From contig NZ_WBOS01000002.1 of assembly GCF_008923245.1 (NCBI RefSeq), forward strand, positions 124,001 to 188,000: a stretch of DNA of 64,000 bases. The letters are read 5' to 3'. A program made the position numbers and the translations under genes. The notes below the pieces were generated by a model that saw nothing but the letters and a program-made list of their open reading frames with translations, did not search any database and was not told the origin of the DNA. Shown one piece after another: positions 19,247 through 28,011 of this stretch (its first letter is position 1; every line of letters starts with the position of its first letter). The DNA is from Cytobacillus depressus (lineage in GTDB: Bacteria > Bacillota > Bacilli > Bacillales > Cytobacillaceae).

Positions 19247-19247
19247 G

Positions 19248-19379
19248 TTAGAGATGATCTGTTTTCTTAGAATATTGATGCTTGCCTGCTTTGCGATTTT
19301 TCTCGCGCATCATATTCTTTTCATGTCTTAGTGCATTATTATCCTGCGCTTTTTTATCATTATCAGATGTGTGGGGCAT
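19248..19379 (-). CDS. Small DUF3941-like protein
   Basis: A 43-residue, very hydrophilic and basic protein: MPHTSDNDKKAQDNNALRHE, then a KNMMREKNRKAGKHQ core, ending SKKTDHL. It resembles the DUF3941 family of short Bacillus proteins, an identification from memory. GAAAGGAG lies upstream of the ATG (19377-19379), and the stop TAA is at 19248-19250. Function is unknown. Confidence 0.78.
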   Translation of the reverse strand: MPHTSDNDKKAQDNNALRHEKNMMREKNRKAGKHQYSKKTDHL

Positions 19380-19483
19380 AATAAAATTACTCCTTTCCAT
19401 ATTTTGCAGCAATTAGACTTGCGACTTTATTGTCTGTAAAAATGAATAGGAGTATGCGTTTTAGAGATGGATGTTCAGAATGA

Positions 19484-19507
19484 AAACAATCGGCTATTCG
19501 CCGATTG
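19484..19507 (-). terminator. Terminator after the degV-family gene
   Basis: On the minus strand GCAATCGGC and GCCGATTGT pair around a short AT loop and are followed by TTTTC. It begins just past the stop codon. Confidence 0.75.
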
Positions 19508-19508
19508 C

Positions 19509-20369
19509 TTATGATATTAATTTATTTAAGAAAAAGATAGCAATCGTGCCTGAACCAGTGTGGGAGCCAATAGTAGCTCCAATTGAGGAAATATAAACAT
19601 CTTTAACATGAAATTCTTTCTTAATTAAATCTTTCATTTCCAGAGCGGTTTCTTCATCATCCGCATGGCTAATCCCAATGATCTGGTTTTCAAAGTTTGC
19701 GCCTCTTTCTTGCATTATTTCAATGATTCGGCGAAGAAGCTTCTTTTTTCCGCGATGCTTTTCAATAGGGACAAGCTTCCCATTTTCAACATTTAATAGA
19801 GGTTTGATGTTTAACAATCCGCCTAAAAAAGCAGATGCTTTCGAAACACGACCACCTTTAGCTAAGTAATCTAAATCGTGAACAGTAAATAAATGCTCCA
19901 TATGTTGGCAACGGAAATTTATATCTTCTAAAATCGCCTCTTTGGACGCATTTTCTTTCGCAAGCTTTGCAGCTTCCTGCACAATTAATCCGAAACCAAG
20001 GGATGCACATTTCGTGTCAACAATCGTTAAGTTAAAGTCAGGATATGTTTCTTTTACTTGTTCAAGCATCATAACGGCCGTTTGGTATGTACCAGATAAT
20101 TCTGATGAGAAGGCAATATAAATACCGTCCTCATTGTTTTTAGCCATTTGCGTAAAGACTTCTTCAAAAGCTACAGGAGAAGCTTGCGATGTTTTTGGAA
20201 CTTTTCCTTCGCGAATTGCTTGATAAACTGTTGCAGGATTTATCGTAACTAAATCTTCATATTCAGTATCATCTAAGTGGACTTTTAACGGAATTAACGT
20301 TATATTATTTTCTTTATAAAAACTTAAAGGTAAATCACATGCACTGTCGGTTAAAATTTTTACTGACAT
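19509..20369 (-). CDS. yitS: DegV family fatty-acid-binding protein (YitS)
   Basis: A 286-residue cytoplasmic protein with the DegV fold: TDSACDLP at the start, TSQASPVAFEEVF, the IAFSSELSGTYQTA loop that holds the lipid carboxylate, and GGRVSKASAFLG. DegV/FakB proteins present fatty acids to FakA kinase; no fakA is in the window. It is divergent from yitT, as in B. subtilis. Confidence 0.93.
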   Translation of the reverse strand: MSVKILTDSACDLPLSFYKENNITLIPLKVHLDDTEYEDLVTINPATVYQAIREGKVPKTSQASPVAFEEVFTQMAKNNEDGIYIAFSSELSGTYQTAVMMLEQVKETYPDFNLTIVDTKCASLGFGLIVQEAAKLAKENASKEAILEDINFRCQHMEHLFTVHDLDYLAKGGRVSKASAFLGGLLNIKPLLNVENGKLVPIEKHRGKKKLLRRIIEIMQERGANFENQIIGISHADDEETALEMKDLIKKEFHVKDVYISSIGATIGSHTGSGTIAIFFLNKLIS

Positions 20370-20485
20370 ACATATTCACCCACTTTCCAAACTATATATA
20401 TTTTTAGTTTATATAAATGAATGTGAAAAGACAATATAAATACCATTTTTGGGTAATAATTAATAAGTTAGATAGGAGATCATCT

Positions 20486-21316
20486 ATGTATTGGTTAAAA
20501 TTTAAAAAATTTATCGTTGTTTTAATTGGCGCTCTTCTCATGGCAATCGCCATGAACTTTTTCTTAATCCCGGCAAATGTTTATGCAAGCGGATTTGCAG
20601 GAGCTGCTCAACTTTTATCGAGTATTCTAGGTGGAAAGATATCAACAGGTGTTTTTCTCTTTATACTTAATATTCCTGTTGCGATTCTTGGATGGAAAAA
20701 AATCGGGAAGTCATTCACCCTCTATAGCATTATTAGTGTATTGTTAATGTCTTTCTTTTTAGAGGTTATTCCAATAACAAAATATTCAGATGATATATTA
20801 TTAAACGCTGTATTTGGGGGAGTCCTTGTTGCTGTTGGTGTTGGGATTACCTTGAAATGGGGAGCTTCAACTGGAGGATTGGATATTATCGCGATGGTTT
20901 TGTCGCGAATGAGTGATAAACCGGTAGGCACATATTTTTTTGCGTTAAATGCTATCATAATTATTACGGCGGGTGCACTATTCGGCTGGGAAAAGGCACT
21001 TTATACAATCGTTGCACTGTACGCCACTTCAAAGTTAATTGATACGATTCATACAAGTCATGTGAAATTAACCGTCATGATTATCACGAAAAAATCGCAT
21101 GAAATGAAAAAAGCGATTCACGAAAATCTAGTAAGAGGGATTACGATATTACCTGCAAAAGGGTCTTTTACAAACGAAGATAAAGAAATGCTGATGATTG
21201 TTATCACTCGTTATGAATTATTTGATCTGGAGAGAATAATTAAAAGCGTAGATTCAAATGCTTTTACTAATATTGTGGAAACAGTTGGTGTATTAGGATT
21301 TTTCCGTAAGGATTAA
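20486..21316 (+). CDS. yitT: YitT family membrane protein (DUF161 + DUF2179)
   Basis: A 276-residue protein with five to six membrane segments and a cytoplasmic DUF2179 domain near the C-terminus (about 215-270, RGITILPAKGSFTNEDKEML). ATG 20486 (MYWLKFKK) was chosen because ATAGGAG precedes it and it matches YitT starts; an in-frame ATG at 20417 would add 23 polar residues. The transport substrate is unknown. Confidence 0.92.
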   Translation: MYWLKFKKFIVVLIGALLMAIAMNFFLIPANVYASGFAGAAQLLSSILGGKISTGVFLFILNIPVAILGWKKIGKSFTLYSIISVLLMSFFLEVIPITKYSDDILLNAVFGGVLVAVGVGITLKWGASTGGLDIIAMVLSRMSDKPVGTYFFALNAIIIITAGALFGWEKALYTIVALYATSKLIDTIHTSHVKLTVMIITKKSHEMKKAIHENLVRGITILPAKGSFTNEDKEMLMIVITRYELFDLERIIKSVDSNAFTNIVETVGVLGFFRKD

Positions 21317-21336
21317 ATGACCATTGGAGTGATAAA

Positions 21337-21750
21337 ATGCTGCCATTAATATTTTCATGCTTATTTATGTTTTCTTCCTTTTCCTCAATGACTGGAGAGA
21401 TCCTTCATTATTTAAATAGTGGGGAAGAGGCTACCTTAATAAATGAAACATTTCGAGTTATGCAAGTAAATGGTGAAAATGGGAAGTATGTCGTAACTGG
21501 AGAATCACGAACAAAAAATGGGCATTTTTATTATGTAGTGGAAGATGGACATAATGAACTCGTTTCCGAAAAACAAGTTCACACAAAGGCAGTATTTCCA
21601 TCTTGGTCAACATTTAGATTAGAGGTTAATATTCCGGAAAGGGATCTGCCGGAAAATGGGGCTGTAATTTTATATTTATTTGAGCGAAATAAAGAGGGAC
21701 AAATAATAAATGGTCTTCCCGTTAAGTTAGAAACAATCCAACAAAGCTGA
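21337..21750 (+). CDS. Secreted protein with Gmad2-like immunoglobulin-type domain
   Basis: A 137-residue protein with an N-terminal signal-like hydrophobic segment (about 1-18). Residues 48-135 carry the pattern VTGESRTKNGHFYYVVEDG ... FPSWSTFRLEV ... GAVILYLFERNKEGQ. This resembles the Gmad2 Ig-like domain found in spore and germination-related proteins. The gene occupies the position of ipi (intracellular proteinase inhibitor) in B. subtilis, but I see no BsuPI sequence match. It is 20 bases after yitT. RBS is weak (TTGGAGTG). Confidence 0.7.
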   Translation: MLPLIFSCLFMFSSFSSMTGEILHYLNSGEEATLINETFRVMQVNGENGKYVVTGESRTKNGHFYYVVEDGHNELVSEKQVHTKAVFPSWSTFRLEVNIPERDLPENGAVILYLFERNKEGQIINGLPVKLETIQQS

Positions 21751-21775
21751 CACGGCCAGCTTGTTGGATTTTTTA
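21733..21775 (+). terminator. Terminator after the Gmad2-like gene
   Basis: AATCCAACAAAGCTG and CAGCTTGTTGGATT form a long stem with one bulge, followed by TTTTTAAT. The 5' arm overlaps the end of the gene. Confidence 0.85.
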
Positions 21776-21783
21776 ATAAGAAA

Positions 21784-22079
21784 TGTCTAGCTCCAGCGCC
21801 TCCCCCTGATGTACAGGAAGTACTAGTGTCGAGAATGCGACAGGACAAGGAAAGCTTCGACAGCGTAATTATCGCACGACCAAAAGAGAAGCTTTTGGGA
21901 GAACGTCGCGCTTTTGTCGACCTCGAGGTCACAAGCCAATCCTCCCAGAAAGGTAAAGCTCACCTTTCCGAGAGGCTCGTCTTGTGCTTGTCGGGGGTGA
22001 ACACCAAGGAAAGCTTCTTCGAAAAATCATCGCAGGAACAATTTGTTTTTTAATTGTTCCGAAGGCGCTTGCGCTTTTC
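21784..22079. repeat. Dispersed intergenic repeat, longest composite (copy 5)
   Basis: About 296 bp. It opens with GTCTAGCTCCAGCGCC and closes with GAAGGCGCTTGCGCTTTTC. Inside are GTACAGGAAGTACTAGTGTC, a GCGTAATTATCGCACGA module and the CCTCGAGGTCACAAGCC ... CTTGTGCTTGTCGGGGGTGA hairpin of copy 2 in the opposite orientation. GAACAATTTG/AATTGTTCCG forms a local hairpin near the end. It fills the 339-bp gap after the terminator; short open frames here are fortuitous. Confidence 0.85.
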
Positions 22080-22089
22080 TTAATTGCAG

Positions 22090-22275
22090 TTAAGTTAATT
22101 GATCAAGCTCTGCCTGCATTTCAGCAAGCTGGGCCTGTTCCGCTCTTGTTGAATTGGCATAGGCGGAGCTTAATGCGTTTTGGGCTACCGCAACCGCGCT
22201 TGCCTGCTCAGAAGGGAATGCACTTTTAGCCGAATTTACAAATTGTCTCGCCTCTTGAAATAGTCTATTCCCCAT
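22090..22275 (-). CDS. DUF3813-like small protein
   Basis: A 61-residue soluble, helical, Ala-rich protein starting MGNRLFQEARQFVNSAK. It resembles the DUF3813 family of Bacillaceae. ATG 22275 follows TTGGAGGAGC, so upstream in-frame extension to 22338 is unlikely. It starts 1 base after the stop of the small gene at 22277-22429, so the two are probably co-translated. Function is unknown. Confidence 0.8.
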   Translation of the reverse strand: MGNRLFQEARQFVNSAKSAFPSEQASAVAVAQNALSSAYANSTRAEQAQLAEMQAELDQLT

Positions 22276-22276
22276 T

Positions 22277-22429
22277 TTATGCTCCTCCAATGGATGAATT
22301 TTTGACATTCGCCATCTTCTCTGCTTCGGCCTCAGCATATGTTAAATGATAAGGGATACGTTCTGCATGCTTAGTAACGGAATCTACTCCTTGCTGAACA
22401 AAGCGTTTCGATTTATTACGTCTACCCAT
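22277..22429 (-). CDS. Small conserved-looking hypothetical protein
   Basis: A 50-residue protein beginning MGRRNKSKRFVQQGVDSVTK with a HAERIPYHLTYAEAEAE core and ending SSIGGA. The RBS TTGGAGGGG lies 6 bases before the ATG, and the stop is one base upstream of the DUF3813-like start. Coding potential rests on the good RBS and tight linkage. I do not recognise the family. Confidence 0.68.
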   Translation of the reverse strand: MGRRNKSKRFVQQGVDSVTKHAERIPYHLTYAEAEAEKMANVKNSSIGGA

Positions 22430-22537
22430 TCGAATCCCCTCCAATTATTCATGAAACAGCTGAACTGCTGCCTCGTTTGTTAGTATGCTCCAAAGAAACA
22501 TTTTAAAAAGGGGAAGATTTTGGGCTTTAAGCAGGCT

Positions 22538-23353
22538 TCACAGTTTTAAATTCAATAATTCATTTAAATAAGTAGCCACTCCATCTTCTTCATTCGTTAG
22601 TGTCACATCTTTGGCAACATTTTTGACAAGGTCAATCCCGTTGCCCATAGCAATGCCGTAACCCGCGTATTCAAGCATTTCCAAATCATTATCTTCATCA
22701 CCGAATGCGATAATTCTTTCAGGCGGAATTTGAAAATAGTCAGCCGCTTTTTTTAGCCCAACAGCTTTATTGAGCCCAGCTTTGACAATTTCAATTACAT
22801 GAAACGGTGCAGCCCAGCTGCGGTGGTCAATCACTTCAGCATGGAGATTCGATAAATGATCACGGATCGATTGCACATGCTCCTGGTCGGTATGAATTAA
22901 CAAGCTTGTCGGAGAGGCATGAAGAAAATTGCGCAAATCACCCGTCGTTACTTGTGGCTCGCCGAAGCCGAAAATTTCCAGTAGTTTTTTATCCTGGTAA
23001 TGAAAGTATACGTCATCAATGACTTCTGCAATGATATTATGGAAATGGAAAGAACTACAAGTGTCGACAATCTCTTTTGCAATTTTTACTTCAAGTGGGG
23101 TATGGTATACTCCCCAATTTTTATTCTGTGGATGGTGAACAAATGCCCCGTTGAAATTGACGATTGGAGTATCAAGATTCATTTCTCTATAATAAATTTC
23201 GCTTGATCGAAAAGGTCTTCCGGTTGCAATCATGACAATATGCCCCTCTTCACGGGCTTTTTGTATCACTTTTTTCGTTTTTAGGGAGATTGTTTTATCA
23301 TCTCTTAGTAAAGTTCCATCGAGATCTAATGCTATCAAATGTTGTTTGGCCAT
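22538..23353 (-). CDS. yitU: Cof-type HAD phosphatase (YitU)
   Basis: A 271-residue HAD-superfamily IIB hydrolase: motif I LDLDGTLL at about residues 7-14, motif II MIATGRPF, motif IV FGDEDNDLEML and MGNGIDLVK. Members dephosphorylate sugar phosphates or flavin precursors; B. subtilis YitU is reported to act on the FMN precursor 5-amino-6-ribitylamino-uracil phosphate. ATG 23353 follows AGAAGGTG; the long upstream extension is non-coding repeat. Confidence 0.92.
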   Translation of the reverse strand: MAKQHLIALDLDGTLLRDDKTISLKTKKVIQKAREEGHIVMIATGRPFRSSEIYYREMNLDTPIVNFNGAFVHHPQNKNWGVYHTPLEVKIAKEIVDTCSSFHFHNIIAEVIDDVYFHYQDKKLLEIFGFGEPQVTTGDLRNFLHASPTSLLIHTDQEHVQSIRDHLSNLHAEVIDHRSWAAPFHVIEIVKAGLNKAVGLKKAADYFQIPPERIIAFGDEDNDLEMLEYAGYGIAMGNGIDLVKNVAKDVTLTNEEDGVATYLNELLNLKL

Positions 23354-23403
23354 AATTACACCTTCTTTACAGTATTTTCTATATTTAGAGTAGCCGAAAT
23401 GTA

Positions 23404-23609
23404 GAAGCGCCTTAATTAGGGGCGACAAGCATAAAGCAGGCTGGCGAGAAGGTTGTTCTTTAACCTTTTTGACAGACTGACTTATGACCTCCGATGTTAC
23501 CATAGGAAGTGGTGCATTTAGTCGGCGAGCCCCTATGCGCCCCTCATAAAAGCTAACGCTTTTACTCGTGCGATGATGCTGATGGAAGCATTCCTTGTGG
23601 AACTAGACA
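23404..23609. repeat. Dispersed intergenic repeat, diverged composite (copy 6)
   Basis: Runs from GAAGCGCC to TTGTGGAACTAGACA. It contains AGGGGCGACAAGCATAA, which pairs with a TGACTTATGACCTCC arm, then AAAGCTAACGCTTTTACTCG and TGCGATGATGCTG, the complement of modules in copies 3 and 4. It sits in the 436-bp gap between yitU and the next gene; the rest of the gap (23610-23789) is AT-rich and holds only the presumed promoter and RBS. Confidence 0.78.
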
Positions 23610-23789
23610 AAACTTTGGGAAAATAAAAGTCCGCATGGTACACTAAAATGGTTCGTGCTTCCTTTTTTACACCGAAATTTTTTTACTATATACACTATGT
23701 TAACAAATATACATGAAATTTGTAAAAAACAAAGCCGTATCCCAATCATATCATAATATACTGATTCTCTTATACGAGGAGGCATTCAT

Positions 23790-24557
23790 TTGATAACCGT
23801 CGAACATGCTAAAATAAATAAAATCCCTATTCTGCATGTAGTAAAGCAAAATTTACGGGTGAAAAAACTGCCATTTATTATTTTTCTACATGGATTTACA
23901 AGCAGAAAGGAATTTAATTTACACTATGCCTATTTACTGGCTGAAAAAGGATTCCGTGTCATTCTTCCTGATGCTCTCTATCATGGAGAGAGGGCTGCTT
24001 CCTTGACTGAAAAGCAATTAGATCTTCATTTTTGGGAAATTATCATTCAAACGATTAAAGAGCTAGATATATTAAAGCGCTTTTTTGAAGCGAAGAATTT
24101 AATTGATCCCGCCCGCATAGGTGTTGTCGGGACTTCAATGGGCGGAATCATTACATTTGGTGCTCTCACACAATATTCATGGATTAAAGTAGCTGTAAGC
24201 TTAATGGGTATGCCTTATTATGAACAGTTTGCAATAAATCAAATAAAAAACTTGAGATTAAGGGGAGTGTCTATTCCTCTATCTGAGAGCGAAAAGTCCC
24301 AATTATTAACTAAATTAAGAGAGTTTGATTTAAGTGTCCATCCAGAAAAACTAAGGAATAGGCCCATGCTATTTTGGCACGGAAAGAAGGATCCCGTTGT
24401 CCCTTATGCCCCTGACTATCAGTTTTATGAAACGATCAAGCCTTTATACCACGAGCATTCAGAAAGGCTAAAATTTATTAGCGATGAAAATGCCGGCCAT
24501 AAGGTTAGTACAGACGGTGTCATACAAACAGTGAAATGGTTTGAATCCTTTTTGTAA
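23790..24557 (+). CDS. yitV: Alpha/beta hydrolase (YitV, prolyl oligopeptidase-like)
   Basis: A 255-residue soluble alpha/beta hydrolase. The oxyanion motif FLHGFTSRKE lies near residue 34, the nucleophile elbow GTSMGG near 115, an acidic residue in WHGKKDPVVP near 200, and a catalytic-type histidine in NAGHKV near 235. Start is TTG at 23790 after GAGGAGG. The substrate is unknown, probably a small ester. Confidence 0.9.
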   Translation: MITVEHAKINKIPILHVVKQNLRVKKLPFIIFLHGFTSRKEFNLHYAYLLAEKGFRVILPDALYHGERAASLTEKQLDLHFWEIIIQTIKELDILKRFFEAKNLIDPARIGVVGTSMGGIITFGALTQYSWIKVAVSLMGMPYYEQFAINQIKNLRLRGVSIPLSESEKSQLLTKLREFDLSVHPEKLRNRPMLFWHGKKDPVVPYAPDYQFYETIKPLYHEHSERLKFISDENAGHKVSTDGVIQTVKWFESFL

Positions 24558-24659
24558 ATTAGAAAATTATTTATTCTTATGTGATGCCTATCATTCATAT
24601 TCCGGGTAATCTTTGGTAAGATAGCAAGTAGAGAATTAGTGAAGGAGTGTTGATTTTAC

Positions 24660-24968
24660 ATGGATCAAGAATTAAAAGATAGTATCATGGGTGCACTGGA
24701 GCTTGTTGTTGACCCAGAATTAGGTGTAGATATTGTAAATCTTGGCTTAGTTTATGATGTGAAAATGGATGAGGATGGGAAGGCAACAGTAGACATGACG
24801 TTAACATCAATGGGCTGTCCGCTTGCAGGGACAATCGTTGAAAACGTCAAAAGTGCCCTTGCAGATATTCCAGAAGTAAAGGATACAGAAGTTAATATTG
24901 TTTGGAATCCGCCTTGGTCAAAGGATAAAATGTCACGTTACGCAAAAATTGCTTTAGGTATTCGTTAA
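24660..24968 (+). CDS. yitW: MIP18-family iron-sulfur cluster assembly factor (YitW/SufT-like)
   Basis: A 102-residue protein with the DUF59/MIP18 core: DPELGVDIVNLGLVYDV, then MTLTSMGCPLAGTI with the conserved cysteine, and WNPPWSKDKMS. The family helps deliver Fe-S clusters to target proteins. It is 12 bases before a DsrE-like sulfur protein gene, suggesting a shared sulfur-related unit. Confidence 0.93.
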   Translation: MDQELKDSIMGALELVVDPELGVDIVNLGLVYDVKMDEDGKATVDMTLTSMGCPLAGTIVENVKSALADIPEVKDTEVNIVWNPPWSKDKMSRYAKIALGIR

Positions 24969-24980
24969 TGGTGAGCTGTG

Positions 24981-25319
24981 ATGAAGAATAAAGTTATATT
25001 AGTGACTTCAGATCAGCTTGGCAAGGGGGATAAGGAGCTTGGGGAAGGTGTCCTTGAAACTTTTTTCACTTTATTAAAGCAGAGAGAGGACTTGCCTGCA
25101 GCGATTTTTTGTATGAACAGCGGGGTTTTTACTTTAACGGATGATTCTTTTGTGTCTGTTCATCTAAAGGAACTTGAAGATAAAGGTGTAGAAGTCATCG
25201 CTTGTAAAACATGTGTAGATTATTACGAAGTGGAAAACAAATTAGCAGCAGGCAAAATTAGCGGTATGCCAACCTTTATTGAGTTAGCATCAAAATATGA
25301 AGTGATTACGATTTCATAA
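24981..25319 (+). CDS. DsrE/YedF-like sulfur-relay protein
   Basis: A 112-residue soluble protein with a DsrE-type fold: VILVTSDQLGKGDKELGE at the start, AAIFCMNSGVFTLT, and a conserved-looking CKTC pair (ACKTCVDYY) near residue 75 that could carry persulfide. It resembles the C-terminal domain of YedF. ATG 24981 is used, with GGTGAG upstream; a GTG lies directly before it. It probably forms an operon with yitW. Confidence 0.8.
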   Translation: MKNKVILVTSDQLGKGDKELGEGVLETFFTLLKQREDLPAAIFCMNSGVFTLTDDSFVSVHLKELEDKGVEVIACKTCVDYYEVENKLAAGKISGMPTFIELASKYEVITIS

Positions 25320-25320
25320 C

Positions 25321-25353
25321 GGCAAGGGCTTAAAGCTCTTGCTGTTTTATTTT
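25321..25353 (+). terminator. Terminator after the DsrE-like gene
   Basis: GGCAAGGGCTT and AGCTCTTGCTG form a stem with a short AA loop, followed by TTTTATTTT. Confidence 0.82.
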
Positions 25354-25372
25354 GAACTTATCGCGGATTAAC

Positions 25373-25480
25373 GGGCTGTAAGACTCCCACTATAAGAAGT
25401 AAAGAAAACAAAAATTCTGAATTGGGAGATCCAACAGCCCATAAAGGCTGAAGATTCACTTTATGTGAGATAACTCTCAC
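25373..25480. repeat. Cluster of three inverted repeats, unknown element
   Basis: GGGCTGT (25373) pairs with ACAGCCC (25434), with a second paired block CTCCCA/TGGGAG inside. CATAAAG (25440) pairs with CTTTATG (25459), and GTGAGA pairs with TCTCAC at 25465-25480. No open reading frame covers it. It has the look of a remnant mobile-element end (IS200/IS605 type) or a structured RNA. Confidence 0.5.
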
Positions 25481-25584
25481 TAAGTCCTTTCAATATTTCA
25501 CTTATAATACGATTGCATAATCATTTTTAGGTTTCGAAGTATTTAAATGAAATGGAAAAGTGAATGAGAGAGGAAGGTTCAATC

Positions 25585-26710
25585 ATGCCCTTTAGCCGCG
25601 ATTTTCAAAAGGATCCTTTTATCGTCATTTGGGAGTTAACGAGAGCATGTCAATTAAAATGCTTGCATTGCCGGGCTGAAGCTCAATATAGAAGAGATCC
25701 GCGTGAACTATCATTTGAAGAAGGAAAAGCATTAATTGACCAAATATACGAAATGAATAATCCGATGCTCGTGTTTACAGGCGGCGATCCGCTCATGAGA
25801 GGGGATGTTTTTGATATTGCCAAATATGCCATTGAGAAGGGCATCCGTGTATCAATGACACCTAGTGCGACGCCAAATGTGACAAAAGCCGCGATTGAAA
25901 AGGCAAAGGAAGTGGGATTATCTCGCTGGGCTTTCAGTCTAGATGGCCCAACTGCAGAAATTCATGATTATTTTCGTGGCACGGCAGGCTCCTTTGATTT
26001 AACGATAGAAAGAATTAAGTATTTGCATGAATTAGAAATTCCAGTTCAAATAAACACTGTTATTTCACGGTATAATATTGAATATTTAGATGAAATGGCT
26101 AAGGTCGTTGAAGAATTAAAATGTGTTTTATGGAGTGTTTTTTTCCTAGTTCCTACCGGAAGAGGACAAACAAGCGATATGATTTCACCGGTTGAACATG
26201 AAAAGGTATTTAAATGGCTTTATGATTTAAGCAAAAAAGTTTTCTTTGACATTAAAACAACGGCTGCCCAACATTATCGCCGAGTCGTTATTCAACAAAA
26301 AATGAGAGAGGAAAAAACGCGAAACGGCGATATACAATATTTAGATGCTTTAACACAGCAAGGGCTAACAGGCTCAATTGATGGGCTAGGACGGGCGCCA
26401 AAAGGAGTTAATGAACGGAAATGGCTTTGTATTCATCTCCCACATTGGTGATGTCTATCCGAGCGGACTTCTTCCTGTCAAAGCTGGGAATGTCAGAGAG
26501 CAACCTCTAGCAGAAATTTACCGGGAATCACCGATTTTCAAAAATTTGAGAAATCCAGATAAATATAAGGGAAAATGTGGAGTATGTGAATTTAGAAATG
26601 TTTGCGGCGCTTCACGATCTCGCGCCTATGCTATGACAGGTGATTATATGGAAAGCGAACCGTTTTGCGTTTATATTCCGAAAGCATTACGGAAGAAAAC
26701 AACTTCATAA
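25585..26710 (+). pseudogene. Radical SAM/SPASM protein (TIGR04053-like), frameshifted
   Basis: The first frame encodes a radical SAM domain with CxxxCxxC at residues 22-29 (CQLKCLHC), FTGGDPLM and the SAM-binding pattern, and runs to 26451. The SPASM part (GYVYPSGL-like GDVYPSGLLP, CGVCEFRNVC) continues in the +2 frame from about 26411 to 26710. A single extra A at 26414/26415 explains the break: deleting it gives VNDGNGFVFIS and one continuous ~374-residue protein. It is either a true frameshift or an assembly error. The start is ATG 25585 after AGGAAGG. Relatives sit near Moco genes. Confidence 0.82.
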
Positions 26711-26880
26711 TTGGAATTCCTATTTAGAAGGGTGGCTCATAGGAATAAATATACTAGTATAGATGTATATAACATATACTATTAAGTAACATCGTTAAGT
26801 CCTAAAGATAGAAAAACAATCCTATTAAGAAGTGTGCTACAATATGTGAAAGGAATCAATCTCGGTTAGGAGTTGATCGG

Positions 26881-27897
26881 ATGGGAAAAACAATGATTAA
26901 AGATCAATTGAATCGGCCGTTAAGAGATTTACGGATATCTGTTATTGATCGCTGTAATTTTCGCTGCACCTATTGTATGCCCGCTGATATTTTTGGTCCA
27001 GATTTTGCTTTTCTTCCAAAAAGTGAGCTATTAACATATGAGGAAATCGAATTGCTTGCAAGAATATTCGTTGACCTAGGAGTCGAGAAAATTCGTTTAA
27101 CAGGAGGCGAGCCGTTACTTCGCAAAGATTTGCCTATTCTTGTTAAAAATCTTTCTGCAATAGAAGGTTTAAACGACATCGCTTTAACGACTAACGGTGT
27201 TTTGTTGCCAAAGCTTGCAGGCGAGTTGAAAGAAGCAGGGCTATTACGGGTCAATATTAGTTTAGATTCGTTAAATGATGAGCTGTTTGGCAAAATAAAT
27301 GGTCGAAATGTTAAAGTTCAAACTGTTCTAAATGGGATTAAAGCAGCCCAACAAGCAGAGCTTTTTGTGAAAATTAATATGGTAGTGAAAAAAGGATTAA
27401 ATGAATCGGAAATTGTTCCAATGGCAAAGTTTTGCAAAGAACAAGGATTGCAGCTTCGGTTTATTGAATATATGGATGTTGGCAGTACAAACGGTTGGAA
27501 AATGGATGATGTCATTACGAAGAAAGAGATTTATGAAATTCTGAAAGAACATTATTTATTAGAGCCTGTCGATCCAGATTATTTCGGTGAGGTTGCAAAG
27601 CGTTATCGCTATAAAGGAACGCAAACCGATGTTGGCTTTATCCCGTCAGTTTCAGAATCCTTTTGCTCAAGCTGTACACGTGCGAGATTATCGGCAAATG
27701 GGCAAATCTTCACCTGTCTTTTTAATGGCAATGGCCATGATATGAAAGAACTTATGAGAAATGGTGCTTCAGAAGAGGAAATAAGACAACGCATTATCGA
27801 TATTTGGAGCGGAAGAAAGGATCGTTATTCCGATGAACGGACAGAGGAAACGGCAAGATATCGGAAAAAAATAGAAATGTCTTATATTGGAGGATAA
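26881..27897 (+). CDS. moaA: GTP 3',8-cyclase MoaA
   Basis: A 338-residue radical SAM enzyme for the first step of molybdopterin biosynthesis, converting GTP to 3',8-cyclo-GTP. It has the SAM cluster cysteines C25, C29 and C32 (CNFRCTYC), the TGGEPLLR motif, the second cluster site [19 protein letters not shown], and the C-terminal GG needed for activity. Start is ATG 26881 with TAGGAG upstream. It follows the broken radical SAM gene by 170 bp. moaC, moaD and moaE are not in the window. Confidence 0.96.
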   Translation: MGKTMIKDQLNRPLRDLRISVIDRCNFRCTYCMPADIFGPDFAFLPKSELLTYEEIELLARIFVDLGVEKIRLTGGEPLLRKDLPILVKNLSAIEGLNDIALTTNGVLLPKLAGELKEAGLLRVNISLDSLNDELFGKINGRNVKVQTVLNGIKAAQQAELFVKINMVVKKGLNESEIVPMAKFCKEQGLQLRFIEYMDVGSTNGWKMDDVITKKEIYEILKEHYLLEPVDPDYFGEVAKRYRYKGTQTDVGFIPSVSESFCSSCTRARLSANGQIFTCLFNGNGHDMKELMRNGASEEEIRQRIIDIWSGRKDRYSDERTEETARYRKKIEMSYIGG

Positions 27898-27898
27898 A

Positions 27899-27935
27899 AG
27901 GCCCTTGTCTAGATCGAACTAGTCAGGGGTTTTTC
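27899..27935 (+). terminator. Terminator after moaA
   Basis: GGCCCTTGTCTAG and CTAGTCAGGGG pair around ATCGAA and are followed by TTTTTC. Confidence 0.8.
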
Positions 27936-27952
27936 TATGGAATTGGCAGTAA

Positions 27953-27979
27953 AAGAAAATCGGCCTTTAAGCCGATTTC
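27953..27979 (-). terminator. Terminator after ric
   Basis: On the minus strand AAATCGGCTT and GGCCGATTTT pair in a compact hairpin followed by CTTTTA. It lies just downstream of the ric stop. Confidence 0.7.
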
Positions 27980-28011
27980 CTCCTGTTCATTTTAATATTT
28001 TATTATCATTC

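Noticed and set aside
21826..22229. Two overlapping plus-strand open frames of 75 and 81 codons
   Set aside because: They lie inside the repeat copy 5 and across the DUF3813-like gene; no RBS and no domain-like composition.
971..23609. Repeats as a possible CRISPR array
   Set aside because: The copies are kilobases apart, differ in length and carry no regular spacers; no cas genes are present.
23603..23785. 60-codon minus-strand frame upstream of yitV
   Set aside because: No RBS, atypical composition, and it covers the presumed promoter region of yitV.
26748..26759. Palindrome TATACTAGTATA before moaA
   Set aside because: It is short and AT-rich in a promoter region; no known operator match that I can support.
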